From: Maridesulfovibrio sp. | GTDB lineage: Bacteria; Desulfobacterota; Desulfovibrionia; Desulfovibrionales; Desulfovibrionaceae | Direction of reading: 5' to 3' | NCBI RefSeq assembly: GCF_963676065.1 | Contig: NZ_OY780933.1 | Coordinates: 310,001-374,000 of the forward strand | Length of the DNA stretch: 64,000 bases | Part shown: in pieces, positions 1-8,597 of the stretch | How the letters are laid out: every line of letters starts with the position of its first letter | How positions within the stretch are numbered: the first letter of the stretch is position 1 | The notes under the pieces: generated by a model | Told to the model about the DNA's origin: nothing | Database searches by the model: none | What the model saw: only the letters and a program-made list of their open reading frames with translations | Position numbers and translations under genes: made by a program

Positions 1-70
1 ATTTGACCAAACCACAAACCTACGGCTAGATAAAGTTATTGAGAACAACTCATAGTGAGGTTTCAAATAT

Positions 71-1192
71 ATGCCTAAGATCCTGCCGCGAATAATTACC
101 GCCCTGCTGTTTTTCCTGCTTGGCGGATTCATCCTGTTCATGCTGAATCAGATTGCCGGACTGGCCCAGCTTTGCGCAGTCTATTTTCCTGCATCTTATG
201 ATTACGTGCTCTTCGGGCTCAGCGGGTTATTCCTGATTATCTGCATGAGTCCGCTGGTGATTCATTTTTTTCGCCCCGGCGCACTTGTTATGCCGGATAA
301 TCCCACGCCATCCCAGCAGCGGGAGTTCATACGCAGACTGCGGAAAAGACTGCGCAGAAACAAAAATATCCGCAAGGCAGGGTTGAAGCTTTCCACAACA
401 GAAGATCTCGATATAGCCCTTGAGCATCTGGACCGCATTTCCACGGAAAAAATGAAAACCGTGGCCTCACGAATCTTCCTTTCCACGGCGATCTCCCAGA
501 ACGGGCAGCTTGATTCATTCATCGTACTCGGCACCCTTACTAAGCTGGTCTGGGATGTATCCAAGATTTATAATCAGCGCCCTTCAATGCGCGATATGCT
601 CTCGGTTTACGCCAATGTGGCGGGTACTGCATTTTTCGCCAGCGCGGTGGAAGAACTGGATATTCAGGCCCAGATCGAAGCTATCATGTCCCCGGTTCTG
701 GCGGGATCCGCACTAGGCATGATTCCCGGAACCAGCGGGTTTACATCCATCGTAACCGCCTCCATTCTGGACGGCTCTACCAATGCATTTCTGGCGCTCA
801 GGGTCGGTATTATAACCCGTGGTCATTTTAATTTTCATGCGGAGAAAAATTCTCCGGGATACCGCAGGGCTGTGCTTCGCGAGGCTGCCGGCATGCTTCT
901 CTCCATCGCCATGGGCTCTACCAGAACCATCACCTCCGCCTACCTGAAAACCATCACCGGAGCTGCGGGCGAAAAAGCGGCCAGCGCGGCCAAGAGGGTT
1001 GTATCTTCAACAGACAGGGCTTTTCAAGCCACTAGCAGAGCCTGCAAATACTCAGCGGATCAAGTGGGCAAAGTCGCCCGTTTTGCCTCATCATACAGCA
1101 GCAAAAAGGAAGACCCTGAACCGGAAACAATCAAAGACAAAGCGGGCAAGAAATTTGGAAGGTTTAAAGATAAGTTTAGGCGCAAGAAATAA
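71..1192 (+). CDS. DUF697/YcjF-like inner-membrane protein
   Basis: Two hydrophobic helices near residues 7-30 and 43-65 suggest an N-terminal membrane hairpin. A strongly basic stretch follows (about 84-100). Then comes a region of about 165 residues that reads like the DUF697 family found in YcjF-type proteins: it has the pattern STAISQNGQLDS followed by VWDVSKIYNQRPS and a glycine- and alanine-rich hydrophobic part. The last 75 residues are rich in Ala and Lys. The molecular role is unknown; relatives often accompany small GTPases, but none lies beside it here. The family assignment is from memory of motifs and is moderate. Confidence 0.7.
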   Translation: MPKILPRIITALLFFLLGGFILFMLNQIAGLAQLCAVYFPASYDYVLFGLSGLFLIICMSPLVIHFFRPGALVMPDNPTPSQQREFIRRLRKRLRRNKNIRKAGLKLSTTEDLDIALEHLDRISTEKMKTVASRIFLSTAISQNGQLDSFIVLGTLTKLVWDVSKIYNQRPSMRDMLSVYANVAGTAFFASAVEELDIQAQIEAIMSPVLAGSALGMIPGTSGFTSIVTASILDGSTNAFLALRVGIITRGHFNFHAEKNSPGYRRAVLREAAGMLLSIAMGSTRTITSAYLKTITGAAGEKAASAAKRVVSSTDRAFQATSRACKYSADQVGKVARFASSYSSKKEDPEPETIKDKAGKKFGRFKDKFRRKK

Positions 1193-1234
1193 AAGCAAAA
1201 AACTCCCGCAATATTTTGATTAATACTACGGGAG
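1189..1234 (-). terminator. Terminator for the PACE-type efflux gene
   Basis: Read on the minus strand, a CTCCCG/CGGGAG stem (1229-1234 with 1203-1208) encloses an AT-rich loop and is followed by TTTTTTGCTTTT. It lies just past the 3' end of the minus-strand gene ending at 1270. The stem is short, so it is only a reasonable intrinsic terminator. Confidence 0.5.
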
Positions 1235-1269
1235 CAATTTATTCACCGAGAGAAAGACCGCAGAGGACA

Positions 1270-1698
1270 TTACACGTTTTCCGGCACCGGCATTGGAAAA
1301 ACAATATCGTACACCCAGTTGTAGGCAAAAGCATATACCAGAAAGAAAAGAGCAAACCCAATGTCAGCAATAAGAGCATTCCAAAGCGTCATATCCAGCC
1401 ACCACGCCACAAAAGGCACCGTCATAGTCAACAAAGAGAGTTCAAACAGGACCGCATGTAACCCCCGCATCCATGCCGGACGAACATGTACCGGTTTATT
1501 CAACGCTACAAGAATCTTATCGAAAACTAAATTATATAGATAATTAAAGACCATAGCCGTAACAGAGATTGTAATGCTCATGATCCCTATTCTGCTTAAA
1601 TCTTTATCAAGCATCCATGAAGCAAGCGGCGTGCAAGTGCAAAGTCCGATAATTTCAAATAAAAGAGTATGTCTAATTCTATCTGCTGTTGTTCTCAT
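1270..1698 (-). CDS. PACE-family (AceI-like) multidrug efflux transporter
   Basis: A protein of 142 residues made of two similar halves (about 5-65 and 75-140), each with two transmembrane helices. This is the arrangement of the bacterial transmembrane pair domain in PACE transporters such as AceI, which expel biocides like chlorhexidine in exchange for protons. Typical features are the N-terminal RTTADRIRHTLLFE segment, with a conserved acidic residue in helix 1, and the NYLYNLVFD and NWVYDIVFP repeats closing each half. Its length matches the family. It stands alone, divergent from the glycan genes, and its substrate cannot be told from sequence. Confidence 0.88.
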   Translation of the reverse strand: MRTTADRIRHTLLFEIIGLCTCTPLASWMLDKDLSRIGIMSITISVTAMVFNYLYNLVFDKILVALNKPVHVRPAWMRGLHAVLFELSLLTMTVPFVAWWLDMTLWNALIADIGFALFFLVYAFAYNWVYDIVFPMPVPENV

Positions 1699-1826
1699 GG
1701 GAGTATAGATACTGTCTGCTCATTGCTGACTCAAGAGGAATGTGTAAAAATATATTTATTGTTTACAAGATGATACTGAAATATAACAGACATTGCTCAC
1801 AATAAACACTGTCGGAGGGCAGCATC

Positions 1827-2513
1827 ATGCAGGTAGCAATCATTCCCGCCAGAGGCGGAAGCAAGCGCATCCCTAAAAAATCCATCCGGCATTTTCTGGA
1901 TAAACCGCTGATCGCTTATACCATTGAAGCTGCCCGCAAAAGTAAATTTTTCGATCATATTCTGGTCAGTACCGACAGCGAAGAGTTCGCCGAAGTAGCC
2001 CGTGAATACGGAGCGGAAGTGCCTTTCATGCGACCGGCAGAACTGGCTGACGATTTCACCCCCACCAAACCGGTAATTGATCATGCTGTGGACTGGGTCA
2101 AAAGCAATTGGGGCGAACCGGAGCGCTATTGCCAGTTCTTTGCCAATCCTTTTGTCACTGCGGAAAATATTCGCGGAGGCTACAAAATGCTTCGTGAGCA
2201 CCGCGCCAATTGCGTGCTGGGCGTGGCTGAATTTCCTTATCCAATCCTGCGTTCCTTTAAGAAAGGCCAAAACGGCGGTGTTGAATACGCTTTCCCGGAA
2301 TATGCCCCCTGCCGGTCACAGGACCTCCCGCTCTTTTTCCATGACGCGGCCCAGTTTTACTGGACCGAACTGACGGATATCCCGGAAGACCGTAACGAAG
2401 CCTTGAACATGCCCTATTTCCTGCCCCGGTACATGGTGGTTGATATCGACACCGAAGAAGACTGGCAGATCGCCGAACGCCTTTATCAGGCTTTTATGTG
2501 TGATGAAAAATAA
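1827..2513 (+). CDS. pseF: Pseudaminic acid cytidylyltransferase-type enzyme (PseF/NeuA family)
   Basis: The product activates a nonulosonic acid as its CMP-sugar before transfer to flagellin or surface glycan. The nucleotide-binding motif PARGGSKRIPKK is at residues 6-17, followed by STDSEEFAEVAREYGAEVPFMRP, which is typical of PseF. The length of 228 fits PseF. GGAGG at 1814-1818 stands 8 nt before the ATG. The gene overlaps the next one, a PseG-like hydrolase, by 11 nt, which supports pseudaminic acid rather than sialic acid as product. CMP-legionaminic acid remains possible. Confidence 0.85.
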   Translation: MQVAIIPARGGSKRIPKKSIRHFLDKPLIAYTIEAARKSKFFDHILVSTDSEEFAEVAREYGAEVPFMRPAELADDFTPTKPVIDHAVDWVKSNWGEPERYCQFFANPFVTAENIRGGYKMLREHRANCVLGVAEFPYPILRSFKKGQNGGVEYAFPEYAPCRSQDLPLFFHDAAQFYWTELTDIPEDRNEALNMPYFLPRYMVVDIDTEEDWQIAERLYQAFMCDEK

Positions 2514-3504
2514 CGGCCCCATCCTTTTTTTCTGCGAAGCCGGACCACAAACAGGTTTCGGCCATGCCGGACGCTGTCTCGCTATCGCCACAGCCCTGCG
2601 CGATGGACCGGAACGCGAATCTGTTTTCGTATTTCGAGGCTCCCCGGCGGCAGAGCAAAAGATCAATTCCGCCGGATTCAAGACTGTCGCCATCAGCAAC
2701 TTCAATGACTGGCGGTTAGGGACGGAATCGGCAATAGTCCTCGATCTGCGAGTTCCTCTTTCCGATTCATTTTTCCGGCGCGCTAAGGAATCCGGTAAAT
2801 TGCTGATCAGCATTGATGACTCCACTCCTAACAGGCTGCATTGCGATCTTGTCTTCTATCCGCCTGTGCCTCAGTTTCATGAGCTTGACTGGGACGGATT
2901 CAGCGGGACCGTCTGCCGAGGATGGGAATTCATCCCCCTGCGTAAAGAGTTCTGCCTAAGTCCGAAGCGGAAGGCAAAACAATCGCCGCCGCAGATTCTG
3001 ATCACCATGGGCGGGAGCGATCCCCATGAACTGACCCTGAAAGTTCTCAACGCCTTGATGCATGTGCCGGGAGAATGGCAGGCCGAAGTTGTTATCGGTC
3101 CCATGTTCAATAATCTGGACAAAATCGACCGGATAGCGGTAGAGCATGGTAAGAGAATAAAATTATTGTATGATATAGAGGACATGTCCGTTCCAATGCA
3201 TGGAGCCGATGCGGCAATAGCATCATTTGGCATGACCGCTTATGAGCTGGCGGGCTGCGGAGTTCCGCAAATGATGTTTGCGCTGAGCGAGGACCATGCC
3301 CGCTCGGCATCGGCATTGCATGCCTCAGGAGCAGCGGTTTCACTGGGAAAATTTGACCGCATCAATAACCGGAAGTTGGCTGAAAAGCTGGAAAATTTCA
3401 TTTCCAGCAAAGATTCGCTAAGATCCATGGCTGCAAAAGCTGCCGGATTGAATATCGGGCGGGGAGCCATCAACATTGCTGCCCGAATTGTAGATGCGAT
3501 TTAA
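2503..3504 (+). CDS. pseG: PseG-like UDP-sugar hydrolase
   Basis: PseG removes UDP from UDP-2,4-diacetamido-2,4,6-trideoxy-altropyranose to give the free sugar used by PseI. The protein has the GT-B-like signature GFGHAGRCLAIATAL near residues 15-29 and a C-terminal donor-site-like stretch (ASFGMTAYELAGCGVPQMM). I chose the ATG at 2503 (product begins MKNNGPILFFCEAG) rather than the longer frame from 2440, because the conserved fold starts there and the 11-nt overlap with pseF fits translational coupling. At 333 residues it matches the family. Confidence 0.8.
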   Translation: MKNNGPILFFCEAGPQTGFGHAGRCLAIATALRDGPERESVFVFRGSPAAEQKINSAGFKTVAISNFNDWRLGTESAIVLDLRVPLSDSFFRRAKESGKLLISIDDSTPNRLHCDLVFYPPVPQFHELDWDGFSGTVCRGWEFIPLRKEFCLSPKRKAKQSPPQILITMGGSDPHELTLKVLNALMHVPGEWQAEVVIGPMFNNLDKIDRIAVEHGKRIKLLYDIEDMSVPMHGADAAIASFGMTAYELAGCGVPQMMFALSEDHARSASALHASGAAVSLGKFDRINNRKLAEKLENFISSKDSLRSMAAKAAGLNIGRGAINIAARIVDAI

Positions 3505-3521
3505 AAATATGGAGTACCACT

Positions 3522-4436
3522 TTGAGTGATAGAAAATGCTGGGTCGATCACAGCGGAATCGTATTGGATTCAGTTGACGGCTTTGATGTAATTCACTGCG
3601 AAAGTTGCGGATTTAAGCACATCATCCCCATCCCGGATGAAGAAGAAATGACCCGCATTTACACGCGGCAATTCCACGCCGAATATAAACCGCTCATGAT
3701 CCAGCATCAACTGGAAGATCAGCAGTGGTACGATGCGACCAACAAGGCCCGTTTGGAAGCAATTGAAAAGCAATTAAAACGGAAAGGAACTCTTCTAGAT
3801 GTCGGTTCCGGTACCGGTTTTTTTCTAAATGAAGCGGTCAAGCAGGGCTGGGAAGCCAAAGGCGTGGAACCTTCGGACATGGCAGTAGAATACAGCCGCT
3901 CCAAGGGACTGGATGTTGAGCATGCTTTTTTTGATCAGGAATGCGCTGAATCAATCGGAAAATTTGATGTGGTCCATCTCTGGGAAGTCCTTGAACACCT
4001 GCCTGACCCGGCGGGGATGGTCAACCTTTGCCGTCAGGTGCTCAATCCCGGGGGCTTGATTGTCATAGGTGTCCCAAACGATTACAACAAACTGCAAAAG
4101 ATACTGGTTAACGATATGGGCGAGAAACCTTGGTGGCTGACTCCCCCGCATCACATAAATTTCTTCGACCGCACTTCCCTTGAGCGTTTGTTACGGCGGC
4201 TTGATTTTGAACCGCTCCGGCACGATATAACCTTTCCCATGGAACTGTTCCTGCTAATGGGGAAAAACTATCTGCAGGAACCGGAACTGGGCCGCGAATG
4301 CCACGCCATGCGCATGGAACTGGAATTGAACCTGCTGCGCACAGGCAATAGCGCCGTGCTGGACAAACTCTACGACAGTCTGGCCGAGGCCGGATTCGGA
4401 CGGCATACCGTAATTATGGCGGGCAAAAAGGATTAG
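3522..4436 (+). CDS. Class I SAM-dependent methyltransferase with N-terminal Cys pair
   Basis: Motif I (LLDVGSGTGF, residues 91-100) and the post-motif segment FDVVHLWEVLEHLPDP identify a Rossmann-type methyltransferase of the Methyltransf_23 kind. Residues 26-29 (CESC) form a small possible metal-binding knuckle, common in sugar methyltransferases of glycan clusters. The start codon is TTG at 3522, with GGAG at 3511-3514 placed 7 nt upstream. It lies 17 nt after pseG, so the likely substrate is a sugar of the surface glycan; this is inference. Confidence 0.8.
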   Translation: MSDRKCWVDHSGIVLDSVDGFDVIHCESCGFKHIIPIPDEEEMTRIYTRQFHAEYKPLMIQHQLEDQQWYDATNKARLEAIEKQLKRKGTLLDVGSGTGFFLNEAVKQGWEAKGVEPSDMAVEYSRSKGLDVEHAFFDQECAESIGKFDVVHLWEVLEHLPDPAGMVNLCRQVLNPGGLIVIGVPNDYNKLQKILVNDMGEKPWWLTPPHHINFFDRTSLERLLRRLDFEPLRHDITFPMELFLLMGKNYLQEPELGRECHAMRMELELNLLRTGNSAVLDKLYDSLAEAGFGRHTVIMAGKKD

Positions 4437-4441
4437 AACGT

Positions 4442-5191
4442 ATGGGAAGATTGCAAGGTAAAACGGCATTGGTCACGGGTGGAGGTCGAGGTATCGGCAA
4501 GGCCATCAGCATCAAACTGGCTACAGAAGGAGTCCACGTCATCCTCACTTGGGTAAACGACCATGAAAATGCCCGCAAAACAACGGCTGAAATTTCCAAG
4601 CTTGGCGGTTCTTCCCGCATACTGCAACTTGAGGTCAGCACTGCTGAATCCGTTGACAGCGTAGTCGCCGATATCAGCGCGAATGAAGGCAGACTTGATA
4701 TTCTGGTCAACAATGCCGGCATTAACAACCCGCAGGATTTCGACAAGATTACTCCGGAAGAATGGGACCGCATCCTTGCCGTTAATCTGAAGGGACCTTT
4801 TCTGTGTACCCAGCGCTGCCTTGAACTGCTTAAGAAGAGCAAAGCAGCCAGTGTGATTAATATCGGCTCGATCAGCGGGCAGTACGGTGGACCGCGCACC
4901 GCCCATTACGCGGCCAGCAAAGCCGGGCTCATTTCCATGACACAGGTGGCGGCGCGCTTCGGCGCAGAGTGGAATATCCGCTGCAATACTGTTTCCGCCG
5001 GACTGGTGGTTTCGGACATGGCGGATGCGAGCCTGAAGAATCCTGCGGTTAAAAAAGCCGCCGAAAATGTACTCCTGAAACGGTTTGCCGAAGCTTCGGA
5101 GATAGCAGACAGCGTGGCCTATCTCGCATCCGATGAATCATCCTACATCACCGCCCAGACCATCAACGTCAACGGCGGATTGTATTTCTAA
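4442..5191 (+). CDS. SDR-family NAD(P)-dependent oxidoreductase (FabG-like)
   Basis: A classical short-chain dehydrogenase. The cofactor motif TGGGRGIG is at residues 12-19, NNAG follows (ILVNNAGINNP), and the catalytic Ser-Tyr-Lys set lies in IGSISGQYGG followed by HYAASKAG. The C-terminal YITAQTINVNGG is usual for FabG-type enzymes. It starts 5 nt after the methyltransferase stop and is followed 9 nt later by the transketolase subunit, so it is part of the same operon. It probably oxidises or reduces a sugar intermediate; the sequence cannot separate this from a fatty-acid role, but the context favours sugar. Confidence 0.82.
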   Translation: MGRLQGKTALVTGGGRGIGKAISIKLATEGVHVILTWVNDHENARKTTAEISKLGGSSRILQLEVSTAESVDSVVADISANEGRLDILVNNAGINNPQDFDKITPEEWDRILAVNLKGPFLCTQRCLELLKKSKAASVINIGSISGQYGGPRTAHYAASKAGLISMTQVAARFGAEWNIRCNTVSAGLVVSDMADASLKNPAVKKAAENVLLKRFAEASEIADSVAYLASDESSYITAQTINVNGGLYF

Positions 5192-5200
5192 GGAGAACCA

Positions 5201-6037
5201 ATGGACCAGTTTAAATATCAGGAACTCGAAAATTTTGCCGCAGAACTGCGTAAATCAATCATTACCATGAATTGTTACGCCGGTTCCGGGCATCCGGGAG
5301 GCTCTCTTTCCTGTGTGGAAATAATCAGCTGGCTGTTCTGCCGGGAAATGAATTTCAGCCCGGCGAATATGGATCACCCTGAAAGGGACCGCTTCATCCT
5401 TTCCAAGGGCCACTCCAGCCTGACTCTATATGCGGCTCTGGCAGAGAAGGGATTCTTTTCCAAAAAAGAATTCAAAAAGCTTCGCCACGTGGACGGCATG
5501 CTTGAAGCCTACCCGGATAGACTCAAAATTCCCGGCGCGGAATTCAATTCAGGATCTCTGGGGCAGGGATTTTCCTTTGCACTTGGCTGCGCCCTTGGAG
5601 CAAAACGTGCTGGACGCTCCAATCGAACATACGTGCTGCTCGGTGACGGAGAACTGGACGAAGGCCAGATCTGGGAAGGCTGCATGTTCGGCGCGCACTA
5701 CAGTCTTGATAACCTTGTAGCCGTAGTTGATTACAACAAACTGCAAAGCGATGACTTCAACGGTAATATCACCGCCCTTGAACCCTTGAATGATAAATTC
5801 AAGGCTTTCGGCTGGCATGTAATCGAGATTGACGGACACGACTTTCGTGAGATCGAGAATAGTTTTTTCCGGGCACGCACAACTCCCGGAAAACCGACCA
5901 TGATTATAGCCCACACAATAAAGGGCAAAGGAATTTCATACATGGAGAATGTTCCCAAATGGCACGGCAGCCTCTGCCCCACCGGGGAAGAACGGGAATG
6001 CGCCCTTCGCGAATGCGGGTGCGGGGAGCTGGACTAA
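5201..6037 (+). CDS. Transketolase, N-terminal (thiamine-diphosphate) subunit
   Basis: Split transketolases consist of an N-terminal ThDP/Mg-binding subunit and a C-terminal subunit. This one has GHPGGSLSC near residue 30, the ThDP-binding motif GDGELDEGQIWE, and KGKGISYMENVPKWHG near the end. It moves a two-carbon ketol unit between sugars. The coding region overlaps the second subunit by one base (TAATG). Being inside a nonulosonate-type cluster rather than with pentose phosphate genes, it may build or edit a branched or extended sugar of the glycan; that is inference. Confidence 0.87.
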   Translation: MDQFKYQELENFAAELRKSIITMNCYAGSGHPGGSLSCVEIISWLFCREMNFSPANMDHPERDRFILSKGHSSLTLYAALAEKGFFSKKEFKKLRHVDGMLEAYPDRLKIPGAEFNSGSLGQGFSFALGCALGAKRAGRSNRTYVLLGDGELDEGQIWEGCMFGAHYSLDNLVAVVDYNKLQSDDFNGNITALEPLNDKFKAFGWHVIEIDGHDFREIENSFFRARTTPGKPTMIIAHTIKGKGISYMENVPKWHGSLCPTGEERECALRECGCGELD

Positions 6038-6966
6038 TGCAGAATATGAGAGATGAATTCGGCAAGGCCCTTAAAGAACTGGCTGCCACCCGTGACGATT
6101 TTGTAGTTCTCGACGGAGACGTGGCCATGGGAACCGGAACATATCATTTCCGCGATGCCTACCCGGATCGATTCATCCAGTGTGCCATTGCCGAGCAGAA
6201 CATGTTTTCTGTAGCAGCAGGACTCTCCGAATCAGGGATCATCCCCATTGTGACCTGCTACGCGGCATTCGCCATGCGCGCGCTGGAGCAGATACGCAAC
6301 TCCATTGCCTACCCCGATTTCAATGTTAAGATAGCTGTCAGCCATCTGGGGCTGGATGTAGGACCGGACGGGGCCACCCATCAGGCTCTTGAGGATATTT
6401 CAGTTTACCGGGCCATCCCAAACATGACTGTTGTAGCCCCTGCCGATCCTGTGGAACTGAGGGCTGTGCTGCCGCATCTGCTGGACAGCACGGGGCCGCT
6501 TTATCTGCGCACCGGCCGCAGTCCCCTGCCTGATGTTTTTGCGGAAGATACTGTTTTTGAACCCGGCAAAGCCCACGTTCTTTCCGAAGGCGAAGACTGC
6601 ACCATCATGGCCGTCGGGGTTATGGTCCATCGCGCTGTGCAGGCCGCCCGCACGTTGGCTGAAGAAGGGATCTCCTGCCGGGTCCTCAACATGAGCTGGC
6701 TGAAGCCCATGGATGAAGAAGCTGTAATAAAAGCAGCAAAAGAAACCGGGGCCATTATCACCTGTGAAGATCACAACAAATACGGGGGATTAGGCGGAGC
6801 TGTAATGGAGATCGTCTGCGAAAATTATCCGGTTCCGGTGGAACGGGTGGCAATTGACGATATCTTCGGATGTTCAGGTGAGCCGGAAGATCTCGCACGC
6901 AAATATGGACTCATGCCTGAAAACATCGTTTCTGCGGCACTTAGAATCATGAAGCGAAAATTATGA
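6037..6966 (+). CDS. Transketolase, C-terminal (pyrimidine-binding) subunit
   Basis: This is the partner of the preceding subunit. It carries the pyrimidine-binding segment with the conserved glutamate in CAIAEQNMFSVAAGLSESG, then SHLGLDVGPDGATHQALEDIS, and a C-terminal transketolase domain (CRVLNMSWLKPMDEE, then EDHNKYGGLGG). I chose the ATG at 6037, which overlaps the stop codon of the first subunit; the frame extends upstream to 5959 only inside the neighbour. At 309 residues it matches C-terminal subunits. The two chains are expected to form one active enzyme. Confidence 0.87.
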   Translation: MQNMRDEFGKALKELAATRDDFVVLDGDVAMGTGTYHFRDAYPDRFIQCAIAEQNMFSVAAGLSESGIIPIVTCYAAFAMRALEQIRNSIAYPDFNVKIAVSHLGLDVGPDGATHQALEDISVYRAIPNMTVVAPADPVELRAVLPHLLDSTGPLYLRTGRSPLPDVFAEDTVFEPGKAHVLSEGEDCTIMAVGVMVHRAVQAARTLAEEGISCRVLNMSWLKPMDEEAVIKAAKETGAIITCEDHNKYGGLGGAVMEIVCENYPVPVERVAIDDIFGCSGEPEDLARKYGLMPENIVSAALRIMKRKL

Positions 6967-7266
6967 GGTAATTTTTAAACATTTCTGAAATATCGTCTGC
7001 CAAAATTAGCAAATCAGTCATTGAGAACTTGGCAGATTCTTATTTTTATGGTTATCCATGATACAGAGAAAATTGCTGAAAGCCATACAGTAAAAGCATC
7101 CGGGCGGGTGTATGGCAACTGGCTGCAAATTAGGAACAGGAGTTGCATTCCGCTTGCTTTCGTATCGGGAGAAACAGGGCTAAGGTTCACATTTTAAAGC
7201 ACACCAAAAGTCCTGCTTTCTGCTTAAGCATGCAAACGAACTCTTTAACATGAAGAAGGACAGCTG
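6967..7266 (+). other. Intergenic stretch of 300 bp without a gene
   Basis: No coding frame is convincing here. An inverted repeat TCTGCCAA (6996-7003) / TTGGCAGA (7029-7036) followed by TTCTTATTTTTATG could be a weak terminator for the first glycan operon. The rest probably carries the promoter of the gene starting at 7267, but I see no clear -35/-10 pair. Confidence 0.4.
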
Positions 7267-8472
7267 ATGGATAATCCGATTATACTGGTACAGGCGGCAT
7301 CGAAGGCATGGAGCGGCGCACCTGACTGGTGCATGAACGAAATTGATGGTCGCAGCGTGGTTGCTTTGACCATTGAAAACGCACTCAAAGAATTTCCCGA
7401 AGCGGATATACGCATTATTGCTCCGGAATTTGACCGTGGAGGCAGGTTGAACGAGCTCCCGGAACTGTTCCCGGAAAGCAAAGTCAACGTTTTTTACGGC
7501 TTTGATGAAAGTCCGCTGGAACGCATGATAGCAGCAGTTGAAGATGCAGCGGACGAAAAATTAGTTCTGCGTGTGGACGGAATCCATTTTGGCTGGCTTA
7601 CTGACCACGCCCGCACTATGCTCCAACTGGCGGAACAGGAAAATCTTGACTGCGTAAAGACCGAAGACGATTTTCCTATACAGCTTACTTCCGACGTATA
7701 CAGAATCTCAGCGCTGAAAAAAGCACTTGCCATGCTGGAAGAGAAAGCCAGCAGCGCCCCATATCGTGTCCACCCAAAATTTTTTATGTTCAGCGAAGCG
7801 GAAGAATTCAAATGCGCCCGTATTGAAAATCCGACTGTAAACGAACAGTGGCTGAAAAAATGCCGCGAAACAGCCGAGCAGGTCTATATCGCCGGCAATA
7901 TGAATGTAGGCCAGAATGCAGGCATCGCAGCCGGTGACCAGCTCAGCTTTCATTACGAGCTGGCCCTCGATCATATAACCCCGGACGCACAGGTTCTGGA
8001 CTGCGGATGCGGCCCGGGCTACGGAGCAAGGATGCTGGCAGACACTGCGGAAAAGGTCGTTGCAGCCGATCTCGATATTGAAACTGTGCGACTGGCTTCC
8101 TCCGGTAAGTATTTCGACAATATCACTTTCCAGACAGCTGATGCGACCGCTCTTGATTTCGAGGACGAAAGCTTTGACGCGGTCACCAGCTTCGAGACCG
8201 TGGAACACGTCAATCCGGTGCCTTTCTTCAAGGAAATGCAGCGTGTGCTAAAGCCGGGAGGGTTGCTGATACTGAGCACTCCCCAGAATAGTCACGGACA
8301 TATCCCGGTCAACTCCCAGCACCTGCATGAATTTTCATTGCAGGAAATCAAAGGGCTTTGTTCCGACCATTTTGAAATAATGCAGACCACCGGCATCAAG
8401 CAGGGACGCATCGTCTTTCCTGATGATCCCAAGGGACAGAATACGTTCATGGTCTGCCGTAAAGCGAGTTAA
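7267..8472 (+). CDS. SpsF-like domain fused to a SAM methyltransferase
   Basis: Residues 1-190 resemble the nucleotidyltransferase fold of SpsF-type proteins: IILVQAASKAW, DGRSVVALTIENAL, VNVFYGFDESPLERMIAAV and LVLRVDG follow the SpsF order. The usual nucleotide-binding signature (QARxxSxRLPxK) is not preserved. Residues 225-401 are a class I methyltransferase with motif I VLDCGCGPGYG (243-253) and FETVEHVNPVPFF. The second half is secure and the first is tentative. The gene starts a second set of glycan genes after a 300-bp gap. Its substrate is probably a nucleotide sugar or lipid-linked sugar. Confidence 0.7.
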   Translation: MDNPIILVQAASKAWSGAPDWCMNEIDGRSVVALTIENALKEFPEADIRIIAPEFDRGGRLNELPELFPESKVNVFYGFDESPLERMIAAVEDAADEKLVLRVDGIHFGWLTDHARTMLQLAEQENLDCVKTEDDFPIQLTSDVYRISALKKALAMLEEKASSAPYRVHPKFFMFSEAEEFKCARIENPTVNEQWLKKCRETAEQVYIAGNMNVGQNAGIAAGDQLSFHYELALDHITPDAQVLDCGCGPGYGARMLADTAEKVVAADLDIETVRLASSGKYFDNITFQTADATALDFEDESFDAVTSFETVEHVNPVPFFKEMQRVLKPGGLLILSTPQNSHGHIPVNSQHLHEFSLQEIKGLCSDHFEIMQTTGIKQGRIVFPDDPKGQNTFMVCRKAS

Positions 8473-8597
8473 TAATTATCCCGGTTGCAGGATAAGCTAA
8501 ACTTTTGCAAATGGTTAGCATACCCTGCTGCCATCCCTTCAAAACCTTTTAATTGGACTGATCCGCTTCGTAATTTCAAATTATCCTAAGAGATTGC

